Of a stretch of 7,133 bases of DNA, positions 1 through 5,533 are shown in pieces. The first letter of the stretch is position 1. Each line of letters opens with the position of its first letter. Under the pieces are notes generated by a model. That model was given only the letters and a program-made list of their open reading frames with translations, did not search any database and was not told the origin of the DNA. This DNA is from DATMQA01 sp035566895 (GTDB lineage: Bacteria > Verrucomicrobiota > Verrucomicrobiia > Limisphaerales > UBA8199): the NCBI GenBank assembly GCA_035566895.1, contig DATMQA010000188.1, forward strand, positions 1-7,133, in the 5' to 3' direction. Made by a program: the position numbers and the translations under genes.

Positions 1-208
1 GGACAACGCTTGCCTGCAGCACGACCACAGCCTGGTTGCTGACGGCGCTATCCGCGCTCCGGCACTGGTTAACCCAATAGTACAGCGACCGGCCCTGATA
101 GAGCGTTTCGTGCTCACCAAGCGTGTGAACCAGAATCCAGCCGCCCCCAGCCAGTGCGCCCGACCCAATGACGACACCGAGCAGAATCCGTTTCCAGCGA
201 GGGTGCAT
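1..208 (-). CDS. N-terminus of a membrane-anchored protein, probably HEAT-repeat type (partial)
   Basis: The reading frame starts at an ATG on the minus strand (206-208) and stays open to the left edge for 69 codons, so the C-terminus is missing. The protein begins MHPRWKRILL, then has a hydrophobic Gly/Val/Leu-rich stretch (about residues 8-28) that reads as a signal anchor, then the segment LYQGRSLYYWVNQCRSAD. In Verrucomicrobia a short anchor followed by a 'YxGxxLxxW' motif commonly precedes HEAT repeats. The family call rests on that remembered pattern because the repeats lie outside the window. The gene lies 64 bp downstream of the DUF433-like gene on the same strand and could share its transcript. 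I see no strong Shine-Dalgarno sequence. The topology would be an N-in inner-membrane anchor with a periplasmic C-terminal domain. Coding character is good; exact function is unknown. Confidence 0.55.
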   Translation of the reverse strand, partial: MHPRWKRILLGVVIGSGALAGGGWILVHTLGEHETLYQGRSLYYWVNQCRSADSAVSNQAVVVLQASVV

Positions 209-272
209 GGGCGCAATTTGAGAGTTGTCGCGAGGGAGTCAACTCAAATAATTTGTGACGCCCAGAACCGGA

Positions 273-476
273 TTACTCTCTGGAGTTGGGTTGCCGCAAG
301 GCTGGTTTTGCAGCCGATTTCTTCTTCAAAAAGCTTGTTGGTGACTCGGATGCGGCGTGGAAAATATCGTGGTAAGTCAGGGTAGGGTCGTCAGCAAGAA
401 TTTGCTCGCAAGAACTGCCCTTGGCTATGGCCCCAAGAATGTCGCGTGCTTTCTGGCTGAGCTTTTTCCATCGCAT
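273..476 (-). CDS. Small DUF433-like protein (possible antitoxin)
   Basis: A 67-aa basic protein starting MRWKKLSQKARDIL and containing ILADDPTLTYHDIFHA at about residues 26-41. That stretch resembles the C-terminal helix-turn-helix half of DUF433 proteins, where a Gly and an 'ILxxxPxLTxxDI' segment are typical. DUF433 proteins are often antitoxin-like partners of DUF5615/PIN toxins, but the N-terminal half of the usual domain is absent and no toxin gene is adjacent. The Lys-rich tail (about residues 50-67) has no recognised motif. A short in-frame peptide ends with TGA one base before this ATG (478-480), so translation could be coupled, but that upstream peptide is not recognisable. There is no clear Shine-Dalgarno. 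The fold assignment is moderate; the toxin-antitoxin role is inference only. Confidence 0.5.
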   Translation of the reverse strand: MRWKKLSQKARDILGAIAKGSSCEQILADDPTLTYHDIFHAASESPTSFLKKKSAAKPALRQPNSRE

Positions 477-819
477 ATCACGTTAAATCTTTCAGCGCGT
501 TCATACCGATGAGTTGATGAGCATTTGTGGTGCCCGAACCTGCAACCATGAGTGGTTTATCCTTTTCCGTTGAAAGGTCCGCGAGCGATAGGCCTGTACA
601 ACCCAGGCGACACCCGAACGCCAAGCCGCCTGATTGTCACGTTTTGAGACAAAGTTTCGAACGGTTGGTTGGTTGCTTGTTTCGTCCGTTGCTTCCGGCC
701 TTCTCCCGTGGTTTCGAGGAAGCGGGTGAAAGCAGCCTCAGCAGATGTTCAGGAGTTTATTGATGGCTTTGCGAAACTCCCACAGATCGAAGAGCATTAC
801 CAGCACCTCCCACCATTTC
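477..819. other. Gene-poor stretch, no recognised feature
   Basis: About 340 bp without a supportable gene. Short frames exist on both strands. One plus-strand frame over about 705-815 reads like coding sequence (VKAASADVQEFIDGFAKLPQ) and one minus-strand frame over 738-797 encodes 20 codons, but neither matches a family I know and neither has a convincing start. The stretch ends where the tRNA-like sequence begins. It may be decayed coding sequence, since both neighbours to the right are broken genes. Confidence 0.4.
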
Positions 820-898
820 GGACTCGTAGCTCAATCAGCAGAGCGTCCCGTTGTCTGCGGGAGGGTTGAGGGTGCAACTCCCTGAGCTGCGCGAGTTG
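820..898 (+). ncRNA. tRNA-like element 1, degenerate, fused to the rtcB remnant
   Basis: Arms seen in order: a 5' acceptor strand (820-826); TA at positions 8-9; a D arm with perfect 4-bp stem GCTC/GAGC and 8-nt loop AATCAGCA (829-844); G26; a perfect 5-bp anticodon stem TCCCG/CGGGA with loop TTGTCTG (846-862), candidate anticodon GTC (Asp); a 5-nt variable region; and a T arm GAGGG/CCCTG with loop TGCAACT (868-884), four of five pairs formed. The acceptor does not pair at the expected place. A partly matching 3' strand (892-898, five Watson-Crick pairs plus one wobble) follows only after seven extra bases. T37, A18 and G55 are abnormal for a working tRNA. The 3' half overlaps codons that also read as RtcB-like protein, so the T arm could be accidental. 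Best read as a tRNA pseudogene or tRNA mimic. Confidence 0.35.
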
Positions 899-1033
899 CT
901 CTACCAAGAAGCGCCTGCCGCTTACAAGAACATCGAGCACGTGGTCCGGGACCTCGTAGATGCCGGACTTGTTTCGGTCATCGCGACCTTCCGACCGCTC
1001 CTCACCTACAAAACGCGCAAAGAAACAAGGTGA
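851..1033 (+). pseudogene. rtcB: C-terminal remnant of an RtcB-type RNA ligase
   Basis: About 55 codons resemble the extreme C-terminus of RtcB, the GTP- and manganese-dependent 3'-phosphate RNA ligase. Seen: EAPAAYKNIEHVVRDL, matching the family's 'DEAPxAYKDIDxV' helix, then a short linker and FRPLLTYKTR at the end, where RtcB usually closes with 'LRPxxxxKG'. The similarity may extend back to GLRVQLPE at about 866. A normal RtcB has about 400-480 residues, and the catalytic His/Cys metal ligands and the GMP-accepting His lie in the missing part. Upstream in this frame is a TAG (827-829) inside the tRNA-like element, so no full gene is present. The fragment is almost certainly non-functional as a ligase. 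The direct fusion to a tRNA-like sequence is notable because RtcB acts on tRNA. Confidence 0.6.
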
Positions 1034-1093
1034 CGGGTGAAAAGTGACGGGTGTCGAGGCAGTCCGTTTCCGCGTCACCCGCCACCCGTCACC
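1029..1093. repeat. Direct and inverted GTGACGGGTG repeats
   Basis: Two direct copies of GTGACGGGTG (1030-1039 and 1044-1053) are followed by its reverse complement CACCCGTCAC (1083-1092) and a shorter GCGTCACCCG (1072-1081). The outer arms GGTGACGGGTG/CACCCGTCACC can pair over 11 bp around a loop of about 43 nt. The cluster starts just before the stop codon of the rtcB remnant. There is no T-run, so it is not an ordinary terminator. It is probably a dispersed palindromic repeat. Confidence 0.6.
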
Positions 1094-1112
1094 CCTCGCT
1101 TCCCTTGTCGGA

Positions 1113-1151
1113 GAATGCAAAGCAGCTCGAGCAGCCGGCCTTTCAAGTCGG
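1113..1151 (+). repeat. 39-bp copy of the 5' half of tRNA-like element 2
   Basis: These 39 bases are identical to 5462-5500. They cover the end of the acceptor strand, the D arm and the whole anticodon arm with loop CTTTCAA. The seven acceptor-position bases (1107-1113, GTCGGAG) differ from the other copy (GTCCGTG) at two positions. Identity stops at the end of the anticodon stem; a C-rich run (eight C) follows and no T arm or 3' acceptor strand can be built. It is therefore a truncated copy, lying 4.3 kb from the full one in the same orientation. Confidence 0.9.
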
Positions 1152-1285
1152 CCTCCCCCCCCAAGCGGTTCGCTCCTCGCTTTACTTGGGTCACTGGTTT
1201 TATCGTGACGGCATCCTCTTCTGCTTGTCGAATAGACCGTTAAGCCTGGACGAGACGCCGGACACATACCGGACCTGACCAGCAT

Positions 1286-1405
1286 ATGAGAAATAAGCGG
1301 ATCGCACACATCGGACTCCTGGCCGTGGCTGTTGCCGGGGTGTCGGCGGCCGGGATTTATTATGTCGCCACCAAAGACCCAACCCCAATCAGCAGAGATT
1401 TTTAA
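1286..1405 (+). pseudogene. 5' fragment of the split gamma-glutamyltransferase gene
   Basis: An ATG at 1286 begins MRNKRIAHIGLLAVAVAGVS, a basic start followed by a hydrophobic segment (about residues 7-27), i.e. a signal anchor without a lipobox Cys. The native sequence runs 35 full codons plus two bases to 1392, where the insertion sequence begins. Reading then continues four codons into the terminal inverted repeat and stops at TAA (1403-1405), giving a 39-aa dead-end peptide. This belongs to the gene continuing at 3502: with the insertion and one 8-bp target copy removed, codon 36 (AGG) is re-formed and the frame reads on without a break. The upstream region (1152-1285) shows no clear promoter or Shine-Dalgarno. 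Confidence 0.85.
1385..1392. repeat. Target-site duplication, left copy
   Basis: CCAATCAG immediately outside the left inverted repeat, identical to 3494-3501 immediately outside the right one. It is an exact 8-bp duplication. Confidence 0.95.
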
Positions 1406-1422
1406 GGGGTAGATAATTTGAC
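1393..1422 (+). repeat. IS left terminal inverted repeat (30 bp)
   Basis: Exact reverse complement of 3464-3493. It begins CAGAGATTTTTAAGGGGTAG. Similarity stops after base 30. It supplies the in-frame TAA that ends the 5' fragment of the host gene. Confidence 0.97.
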
Positions 1423-1471
1423 GGCTTAGGCGACCTCCAAACACGCCCGGTTTGCTGCTTCGATCCTTATG

Positions 1472-1611
1472 TATAATGAAATGTGGCGGTTTAGCCATTC
1501 TGCCTATCTCCCGCTGCCCGAATAGAATGCATAAAATACGTAAATCGCTGGCTTCCAAACCTCGTATATCCGCCATATTCTATTTGACATATCCTCCGCC
1601 TGCACTACTCT
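1472..1611 (+). promoter_or_regulatory. Candidate promoter elements for the IS transposase
   Basis: In the 197-bp leader between the left inverted repeat and the chosen ATG there is a perfect TATAAT (1472-1477) without a good -35 box, and a perfect TTGACA (1584-1589) followed at 16 bp by the weak -10 candidate TACTCT (1606-1611). The second would give an almost leaderless message. Both are guesses from consensus matching, and sigma-factor preferences in this group may differ. Confidence 0.2.
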
Positions 1612-1619
1612 CCTTCCCT

Positions 1620-2045
1620 ATGAATGTTTCTCTCTCCAGAAAACAACTCTGCTTCACAGGCCCGGGCGGTTCCCTCCTGATTCCCAAGGATGACGAGGTC
1701 TGCCGTCGCCTGGCCATGCTCATCGAAGGCGAGTGCGAGGGCCTGGGCCCTTCCAAAGCCGCTCAAAAATACGACTTCACCCGCCAGCGCTATTACCAAA
1801 TCCTGGCCGCTTTTTATGAACAAGGCGCCGAGGGCTTGCTGCTTCAAAGCCCGGGACCCAAAACCGATTACCGCCGCACCAATCAGGTCGTGCGCTTGGT
1901 CATACGCTGCCGTTTCTTGGATCCAGATTCTTCCCCCGAGGTCATCGCTCAAAAAATCCGCCAACAGAGCCACGCTATCAGCCAGCGCAGCGTCGAACGG
2001 ATTATCGCCGACTACGGCTTGCAAAAAAAAACTCTACACCCTTAA
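1620..2045 (+). CDS. IS transposase, N-terminal HTH part (first frame)
   Basis: A 141-codon frame from ATG 1620 to TAA 2043-2045 encodes the DNA-binding part of the transposase. Residues about 25-65 (starting DDEVCRRLAMLIEGE, with GPSKAAQKYDFTRQRYYQIL) look like a first helix-turn-helix. A second helical region (about 95-135, PEVIAQKIRQQ then SQRSVERIIADYGL) resembles the two-part homeodomain-like N-termini of several DDE transposases. An upstream in-frame start exists at 1452, but the 56 residues before 1620 have no transposase character, so I prefer 1620. No Shine-Dalgarno is visible. The frame ends shortly after nine A (2023-2031). Dropping one A, or a +1 shift, joins it to the catalytic frame as ...DYGLQKK-LYTLNP. 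Alone it could bind the IS ends without cutting. Confidence 0.85.
   Translation: MNVSLSRKQLCFTGPGGSLLIPKDDEVCRRLAMLIEGECEGLGPSKAAQKYDFTRQRYYQILAAFYEQGAEGLLLQSPGPKTDYRRTNQVVRLVIRCRFLDPDSSPEVIAQKIRQQSHAISQRSVERIIADYGLQKKTLHP
2023..2031 (+). other. A9 run joining the two transposase frames
   Basis: Nine consecutive A at the exact point where homology passes from the first frame to the second. The first frame reads CAA AAA AAA ACT; with eight A it reads CAA AAA AAA CTC and continues into the catalytic domain. A run this long is known to allow RNA-polymerase slippage and is used by some insertion sequences. A point deletion or an assembly error in a homopolymer would look the same. Confidence 0.7.
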
Positions 2046-3438
2046 TCCCACCAACCCGCCCCAATTCATCCAGGCCCAACGCACCCGCAAAAAACAGCGT
2101 TCGGTTCCCGCCGATTCCAAAAGCCTGGAGCGAGCAGTCCGCCAGGCTCTGGCCGATAAAATTTCCGGCAATCAGGTCGGCATTTGGCTGCTGCTACCCG
2201 AACACTTGCGTCTGGGCACCTGGGACCTGATGCGTTCCTGGTCTGGCCTGCCTTCCGAACGAGTCGAGCCGCGTTTGGCTCTGCACCTGGTCAATGAAGC
2301 CGCCATGTGTCTATGTTCCTATCGCCGGCAGCGCACGCTTTCCCAAAAGGGTTTTGAACTGGCCAATGGCCTGCCCTTCGTTCCTACCGACCTGGCCATC
2401 CACGATCTCTTGGCCAGTCATACCGTCCAACAGGCCCAACAACTGCAAATCGCTCTAGGTAAATTGCGCCGCGCGGGAGGACACTTCGCGGGCACTCTCC
2501 TGGCGCTGGATCCGCACCGCATGACCAGCTACAGCAAGCGCCAGATGCGCCGGCACCGCTTCAGCTCCGAAGAAAAACCTGCCAAAATGGCCCAGACCTT
2601 TTTCCTGCTGGATTGTCACACGGGCCAACCGGTCTGCTTTAGCCTCAGTTCTTCGGCCCAATCCGTCGTGCAGGCCAGCCCCGAACTCCTGCACCTCGCC
2701 GCCGAAATTCTGGGGGCTTCTCCGCAAGCAGCCAACAAGCCCGTGATCCTCGCCGACAAGGAACACTATTGCCAGGAACTCTTTTCTACCGTGCGCACAC
2801 AGAGGCTCTTCGACTTGCTCTGCGCTCAGCCAGCTTACTCCAATTCGCTCCAGCGCTGGAGCAAAATCACCGACTTTACCGAGCACTGGCCCGGCGACGC
2901 GACGGCCCTTGAGCCTTACCATTTCAACACCGAGCCCCAGGCCCTTTACCACGAATACGTTCAGCGCAGCGGCGTACGCCAACCCGATTACCATTACCAA
3001 GGCTTTTTAGGCACTGCCCAACTCCCGCAAGTCCCGGCTTTGACCAAGGACTATCCGCAACGCTGGCATGTCGAGGAGTTCTTTAAATTCAATCAGGCTC
3101 TGGGCTGGCACCGCGCCGGCACGCTTAACCTCAATATTCGCTATGGTCATCTAACCATGGTATTGGTAGCCCAAGCGGCCATTCACCAACTGCGGCAACG
3201 CCTGGGCCCGCCCTTCGTCCAGTGGGATGCCACTCATCTGTCCCGCAATCTCTTTGAGGGTCTGGAAGGAGATGTTCGGGTCGAGCACCAAACCGTCGTA
3301 GTGACGCTCTACAACCCACCCAATGCTTCGCTGCTCCAACACCATTATGAGAATCTCCCCGAGAAATTAGCCCGAGAGGGGGTCAGTGCCGAAATCCCCT
3401 GGCTCTATAATTTCAAAATAGATTTCCGCTTTAAATGA
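2032..3438 (+). CDS. IS transposase, catalytic DDE part (second frame)
   Basis: The frame is open to TGA 3436-3438 and encodes the catalytic domain of a cut-and-paste transposase. With the A-run corrected the joined protein is about 605 aa. Candidate catalytic acids in that numbering are Asp297 (LLALDPHRMTSYSKRQMRR), Asp379 (VILADKEHYCQELF) and Glu485 or Glu486 (RWHVEEFFKFNQALGWHRAG), a plausible D-D-E order. A Tyr-Leu-Asn-rich stretch after the Glu (LNLNIRYGHLTMVLVAQAAI) looks like the closing helices of an RNase H-like fold. The frame has no convincing start of its own near 2032, and residues encoded further upstream in this frame are out-of-frame noise over the HTH region, so expression should depend on frame joining. 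The residue assignments are from inspection. The DDE class is fairly secure; the family name is not. Confidence 0.88.
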   Translation, partial: LYTLNPTNPPQFIQAQRTRKKQRSVPADSKSLERAVRQALADKISGNQVGIWLLLPEHLRLGTWDLMRSWSGLPSERVEPRLALHLVNEAAMCLCSYRRQRTLSQKGFELANGLPFVPTDLAIHDLLASHTVQQAQQLQIALGKLRRAGGHFAGTLLALDPHRMTSYSKRQMRRHRFSSEEKPAKMAQTFFLLDCHTGQPVCFSLSSSAQSVVQASPELLHLAAEILGASPQAANKPVILADKEHYCQELFSTVRTQRLFDLLCAQPAYSNSLQRWSKITDFTEHWPGDATALEPYHFNTEPQALYHEYVQRSGVRQPDYHYQGFLGTAQLPQVPALTKDYPQRWHVEEFFKFNQALGWHRAGTLNLNIRYGHLTMVLVAQAAIHQLRQRLGPPFVQWDATHLSRNLFEGLEGDVRVEHQTVVVTLYNPPNASLLQHHYENLPEKLAREGVSAEIPWLYNFKIDFRFK

Positions 3439-3463
3439 TGGGTAAACCGGGCCGACGAAAAAT

Positions 3464-3493
3464 GTCAAATTATCTACCCCTTAAAAATCTCTG
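3464..3493 (-). repeat. IS right terminal inverted repeat (30 bp)
   Basis: Exact reverse complement of 1393-1422, ending CCTTAAAAATCTCTG. It begins 25 bp after the transposase stop codon. Confidence 0.97.
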
Positions 3494-3501
3494 CCAATCA
3501 G
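3494..3501. repeat. Target-site duplication, right copy
   Basis: CCAATCAG, identical to 1385-1392. It directly abuts the right inverted repeat. Confidence 0.95.
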
Positions 3502-5305
3502 GGTTGACGCCAGGGTTTACGATGATTATGCGGGTTATTACGTTTCTCCAAACGGCTATCCCGTCACGATTCGTCGCGAAGGCGATCGTTTGATGACCAG
3601 CGTTCCTGAGCATGTGCCCAGGCAGTTGTTTCCTGAAACGGAAACGCAATTCTTTCTCAAGGGAAGCCCGGCGCGCTGGATTTTTCATCGGAATGAAAAG
3701 GGCTACGTAGATTATGCCATCAGCCGATGGAAGAATTTGGAGGAAAAGGCGGAGAAACGCTCCACGCTGCCGCTCAACCCGGAGGGCACAAATGGCCTAA
3801 TCGCGGCTACGACCGGCGGCAACGCGCTGAAAGCGGGTTTGGAAGTCTTGAAGGAGGGCGGCAGCGCAGCCGACGCTGCGATAGCCACGGCCCTTTGCGA
3901 AGTAGTGCACGCCGGAGGCTCTTACGTAAGCTTTGCCTGCCCGATGATGATGGTCTATTGCGACGCCGAAAGCGGAAAAGTCCATTACCTGGATGCGGAA
4001 TATGCCACGCCCCTGCAAGAAAAAGATCCGCAATCCATCCCTGCTAGAGGCGGGCGCACTGCGTTGGTGCCCGGCTTCATGGCCGGCATGCAAGCGGCGC
4101 ACGCCCGGTTCGGCAACCTGCCGTTCAAGCGACTCTTCGAGCCCGCCATTGCTATGACCGACGTGGGCGAAGTCGTCGATCCGGTAATGGAGTGGTGGAT
4201 TAATTCAAAGAAAAGCGTGCTCAGCCGTTATCCGGAGACGAAAAGGATTTTTACCCGGCCGGATGGAAAGTTTTTGGCTAAGGGTGATCTATTTCGACAG
4301 CCCGAACTGGCCGAGACGTTGAGGCAAGTGGCCGCGCAAGGTGCGTCCTACATGTACGATGGACCTTGGGGCCGGAAATTCGTCGAGGTAATCCAGCGTG
4401 AAGGCGGCAAGCTCACCCTCGAAGACCTGAAACGTTATCAGGCGATTTGGGAGGAGCCGCTCCAGGCAAATTATCGCGAATATACCGTTTATACGCCGAC
4501 CCCGTGGGGTGGAGTAAACATGATCCAGGCCTTGAATCTTCTGGAGCTTGCCAACCTGAAACAATACGGCCCCTCGACGACTTCGCCGCGGAGTCTGTTT
4601 TCGCTGATGGAAATTTCAGCGTGCCAGGGTTTGAGGAAGGAGCGCTCGCGTACCAGCCTCCTCAGCAAAAAAGACGCCGCCGAAATCTGGGGACAGATAA
4701 CAAACGGCACCTGGCGCGGGTTGCCAAAAGCGATGCGAAAAGTTGCGGGTAGCTCGCCGCATACGGACGGCCTGATCGTGGTGGACCAGTGGGGAAACAT
4801 GGCGGTCGTCAATCATACCATCAACAGCATGTTATGGGGTAAAACGGGGCTTTTTGTGGATGGAGTTTCTATTCCCGATTCGGCTGCGTTCCAAGGCTCG
4901 GACATTGCGAAGGCTGGACCGGGCAATCGTCTCCCGGTCGGCATGTGCCCACTGATCGTTTGCCGGGATGGAAAGCCATTCCTGGGTTCCGCGGCTACGG
5001 GTGGAGGGCTGCACGCGAAGACCCTTCAGATGCTGGCGAATATCCTCGATTTTGGAATGGACCCGCAAACTGCGGTGGATATGCCGACCTTTGTCGGATG
5101 GGGAGCCGGTCAGGTCGAAGCAGACATGTTCGCTCCGAAAGTGCTCGATGAACTCAAGCAAATGGGATTAAGCATCGAAGTGATTTCGCCCAAACAGGCA
5201 GGGGTATCGCGGGGATATTGGGCGGGCGTCCAGATTGATCCGGTCACGCGTCGCATAAAAGGCGGGGTGTCACGCGGGCTGGGGGGAGGAGTTGTTGGTT
5301 ACTGA
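3502..5305 (+). pseudogene. Gamma-glutamyltransferase-family protein with DUF3471-like domain, 3' part of the IS-split gene
   Basis: Joined to 1286-1392 this gives a 636-aa Ntn-hydrolase: anchor (about 7-27), a DUF3471-like domain (about 37-118, VYDDYAGYYVSPNGYPVTIR, then LMTSVPEHVPRQLFPE), then the transferase domain (about 130-636). GGT proteins self-cleave at a Thr, here probably Thr457 in SPHTDGLIVVDQWGNM. That leaves a ~180-aa small subunit, a normal size. NHTINSMLWGKTGLFVDGV and the loop GSAATGGG fit the family. The position of the Arg that holds the glutamate carboxylate ('DxREMAP') reads LDAEYATP with Glu202, so classical glutathione chemistry is doubtful and a peptide or amide substrate is possible. 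The likely site of action is the periplasm or cell surface. After the insertion, the longest open frame begins near a TTG at 3590 (571 codons) and lacks the export anchor, so activity is probably lost. GGT family assignment is secure; the substrate is unknown. Confidence 0.92.
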
Positions 5306-5455
5306 GGTTTGTCAGCGGACGGCTGGCGGCCAATTCGTTTTGAGACTTAAGGGCTAGACCTCGCCTCTCAACCGCTTCGGAGAAAAACTTCACGAAGTTG
5401 GTATCTGCTACCACCACCTGTCTTCATTCTTATTCCTCGCGGTGCTGACCTTTTC

Positions 5456-5533
5456 GTCCGTGAATGCAAAGCAGCTCGAGCAGCCGGCCTTTCAAGTCGG
5501 GCCTAATCGGTGCGAGTCCGATCACGGATGCCA
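5456..5533 (+). tRNA. tRNA-like element 2, anticodon TTC (Glu-like), with encoded CCA
   Basis: Full cloverleaf by eye: acceptor GTCCGTG/CACGGAT (seven pairs, first a G-T wobble), 3-bp D stem TGC/GCA around a 12-nt loop, anticodon stem CCGGC/GTCGG (one wobble) with a textbook loop CTTTCAA (5489-5495), 5-nt variable region, perfect 5-bp T stem ATCGG/CCGAT, then G73 and CCA (5530-5533). G73 and the TTC anticodon fit tRNA-Glu. Two features are wrong for an ordinary tRNA: the D loop has no GG, and the T loop is TGCGAGT instead of TTCGAGT, so the G18-psi55 contact is lost. It may be a tRNA mimic or a decaying tRNA-Glu. Bases 5462-5500 recur at 1113-1151. The 3' half overlaps antisense the last codons of the GloVer frame. 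Confidence 0.55.
5462..5500 (+). repeat. 39-bp direct repeat, second copy
   Basis: Identical to 1113-1151, same orientation, and here part of a complete tRNA-like element. The two copies enclose the gamma-glutamyltransferase gene with its insertion sequence. Confidence 0.9.

Larger units (their letters stand above)
1393..3493 (+). mobile_element. Complete 2101-bp insertion sequence, family unassigned
   Basis: The element is bounded by perfect 30-bp terminal inverted repeats (1393-1422 and 3464-3493, ends CAGAGATTTTTAAGG) and an 8-bp duplication CCAATCAG. It carries one transposase in two overlapping frames (1620-2045 and 2032-3438) and no passenger gene. The inverted repeats and the duplication match exactly, which suggests a recent insertion. 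The combination of a ~605-aa DDE transposase, an 8-bp duplication and these ends does not match a family I can name with certainty; an IS4-superfamily or not-yet-classified group is possible. It lies inside a gamma-glutamyltransferase gene and truncates it after codon 35. Confidence 0.97.

Noticed and set aside
110..385. 91-codon plus-strand frame
   Set aside because: Antisense to the better supported anchor protein and DUF433-like gene; composition not protein-like.
478..549. Minus-strand peptide (MVAGSGTTNAHQLIGMNALKDLT, 23 codons) just upstream of the DUF433-like gene
   Set aside because: The spacing is suggestive, but there is no family match, no Shine-Dalgarno and it is short; mentioned only as possible coupling.
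1152..1190. Possible T arm completing the truncated tRNA-half copy (AAGCG...CGCTT around GTTCGCTCCT)
   Set aside because: The loop is too long, the spacing from the anticodon stem is wrong and no 3' acceptor strand pairs with 1107-1113.
797..1576. 259-codon minus-strand open frame
   Set aside because: It crosses the left end of the young insertion sequence, lies antisense to the rtcB remnant and the tRNA-half repeat, and shows no family features.
1690..2028. Upstream part of the long second transposase frame
   Set aside because: The translation over this part (Ser/Ala/Pro-rich) is an out-of-frame shadow of the HTH part; real coding in this frame begins at the A-run.
2455..3000. 181-codon minus-strand open frame inside the transposase
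   Set aside because: Antisense shadow of a strongly coding plus-strand gene.
3504..3532. Promoter-like TTGACG, 17 bp, TATGCG just inside the host gene after the IS
   Set aside because: The bases encode conserved-looking DUF3471-like residues and the -10 match is poor; it could drive the 3' fragment but nothing supports it.
5310..5414. Minus-strand open stretch reading VVADTNFVKFFSEAVERRG
   Set aside because: No good start, no recognised family, and it continues antisense into the gamma-glutamyltransferase gene; probably chance or a dispersed repeat.
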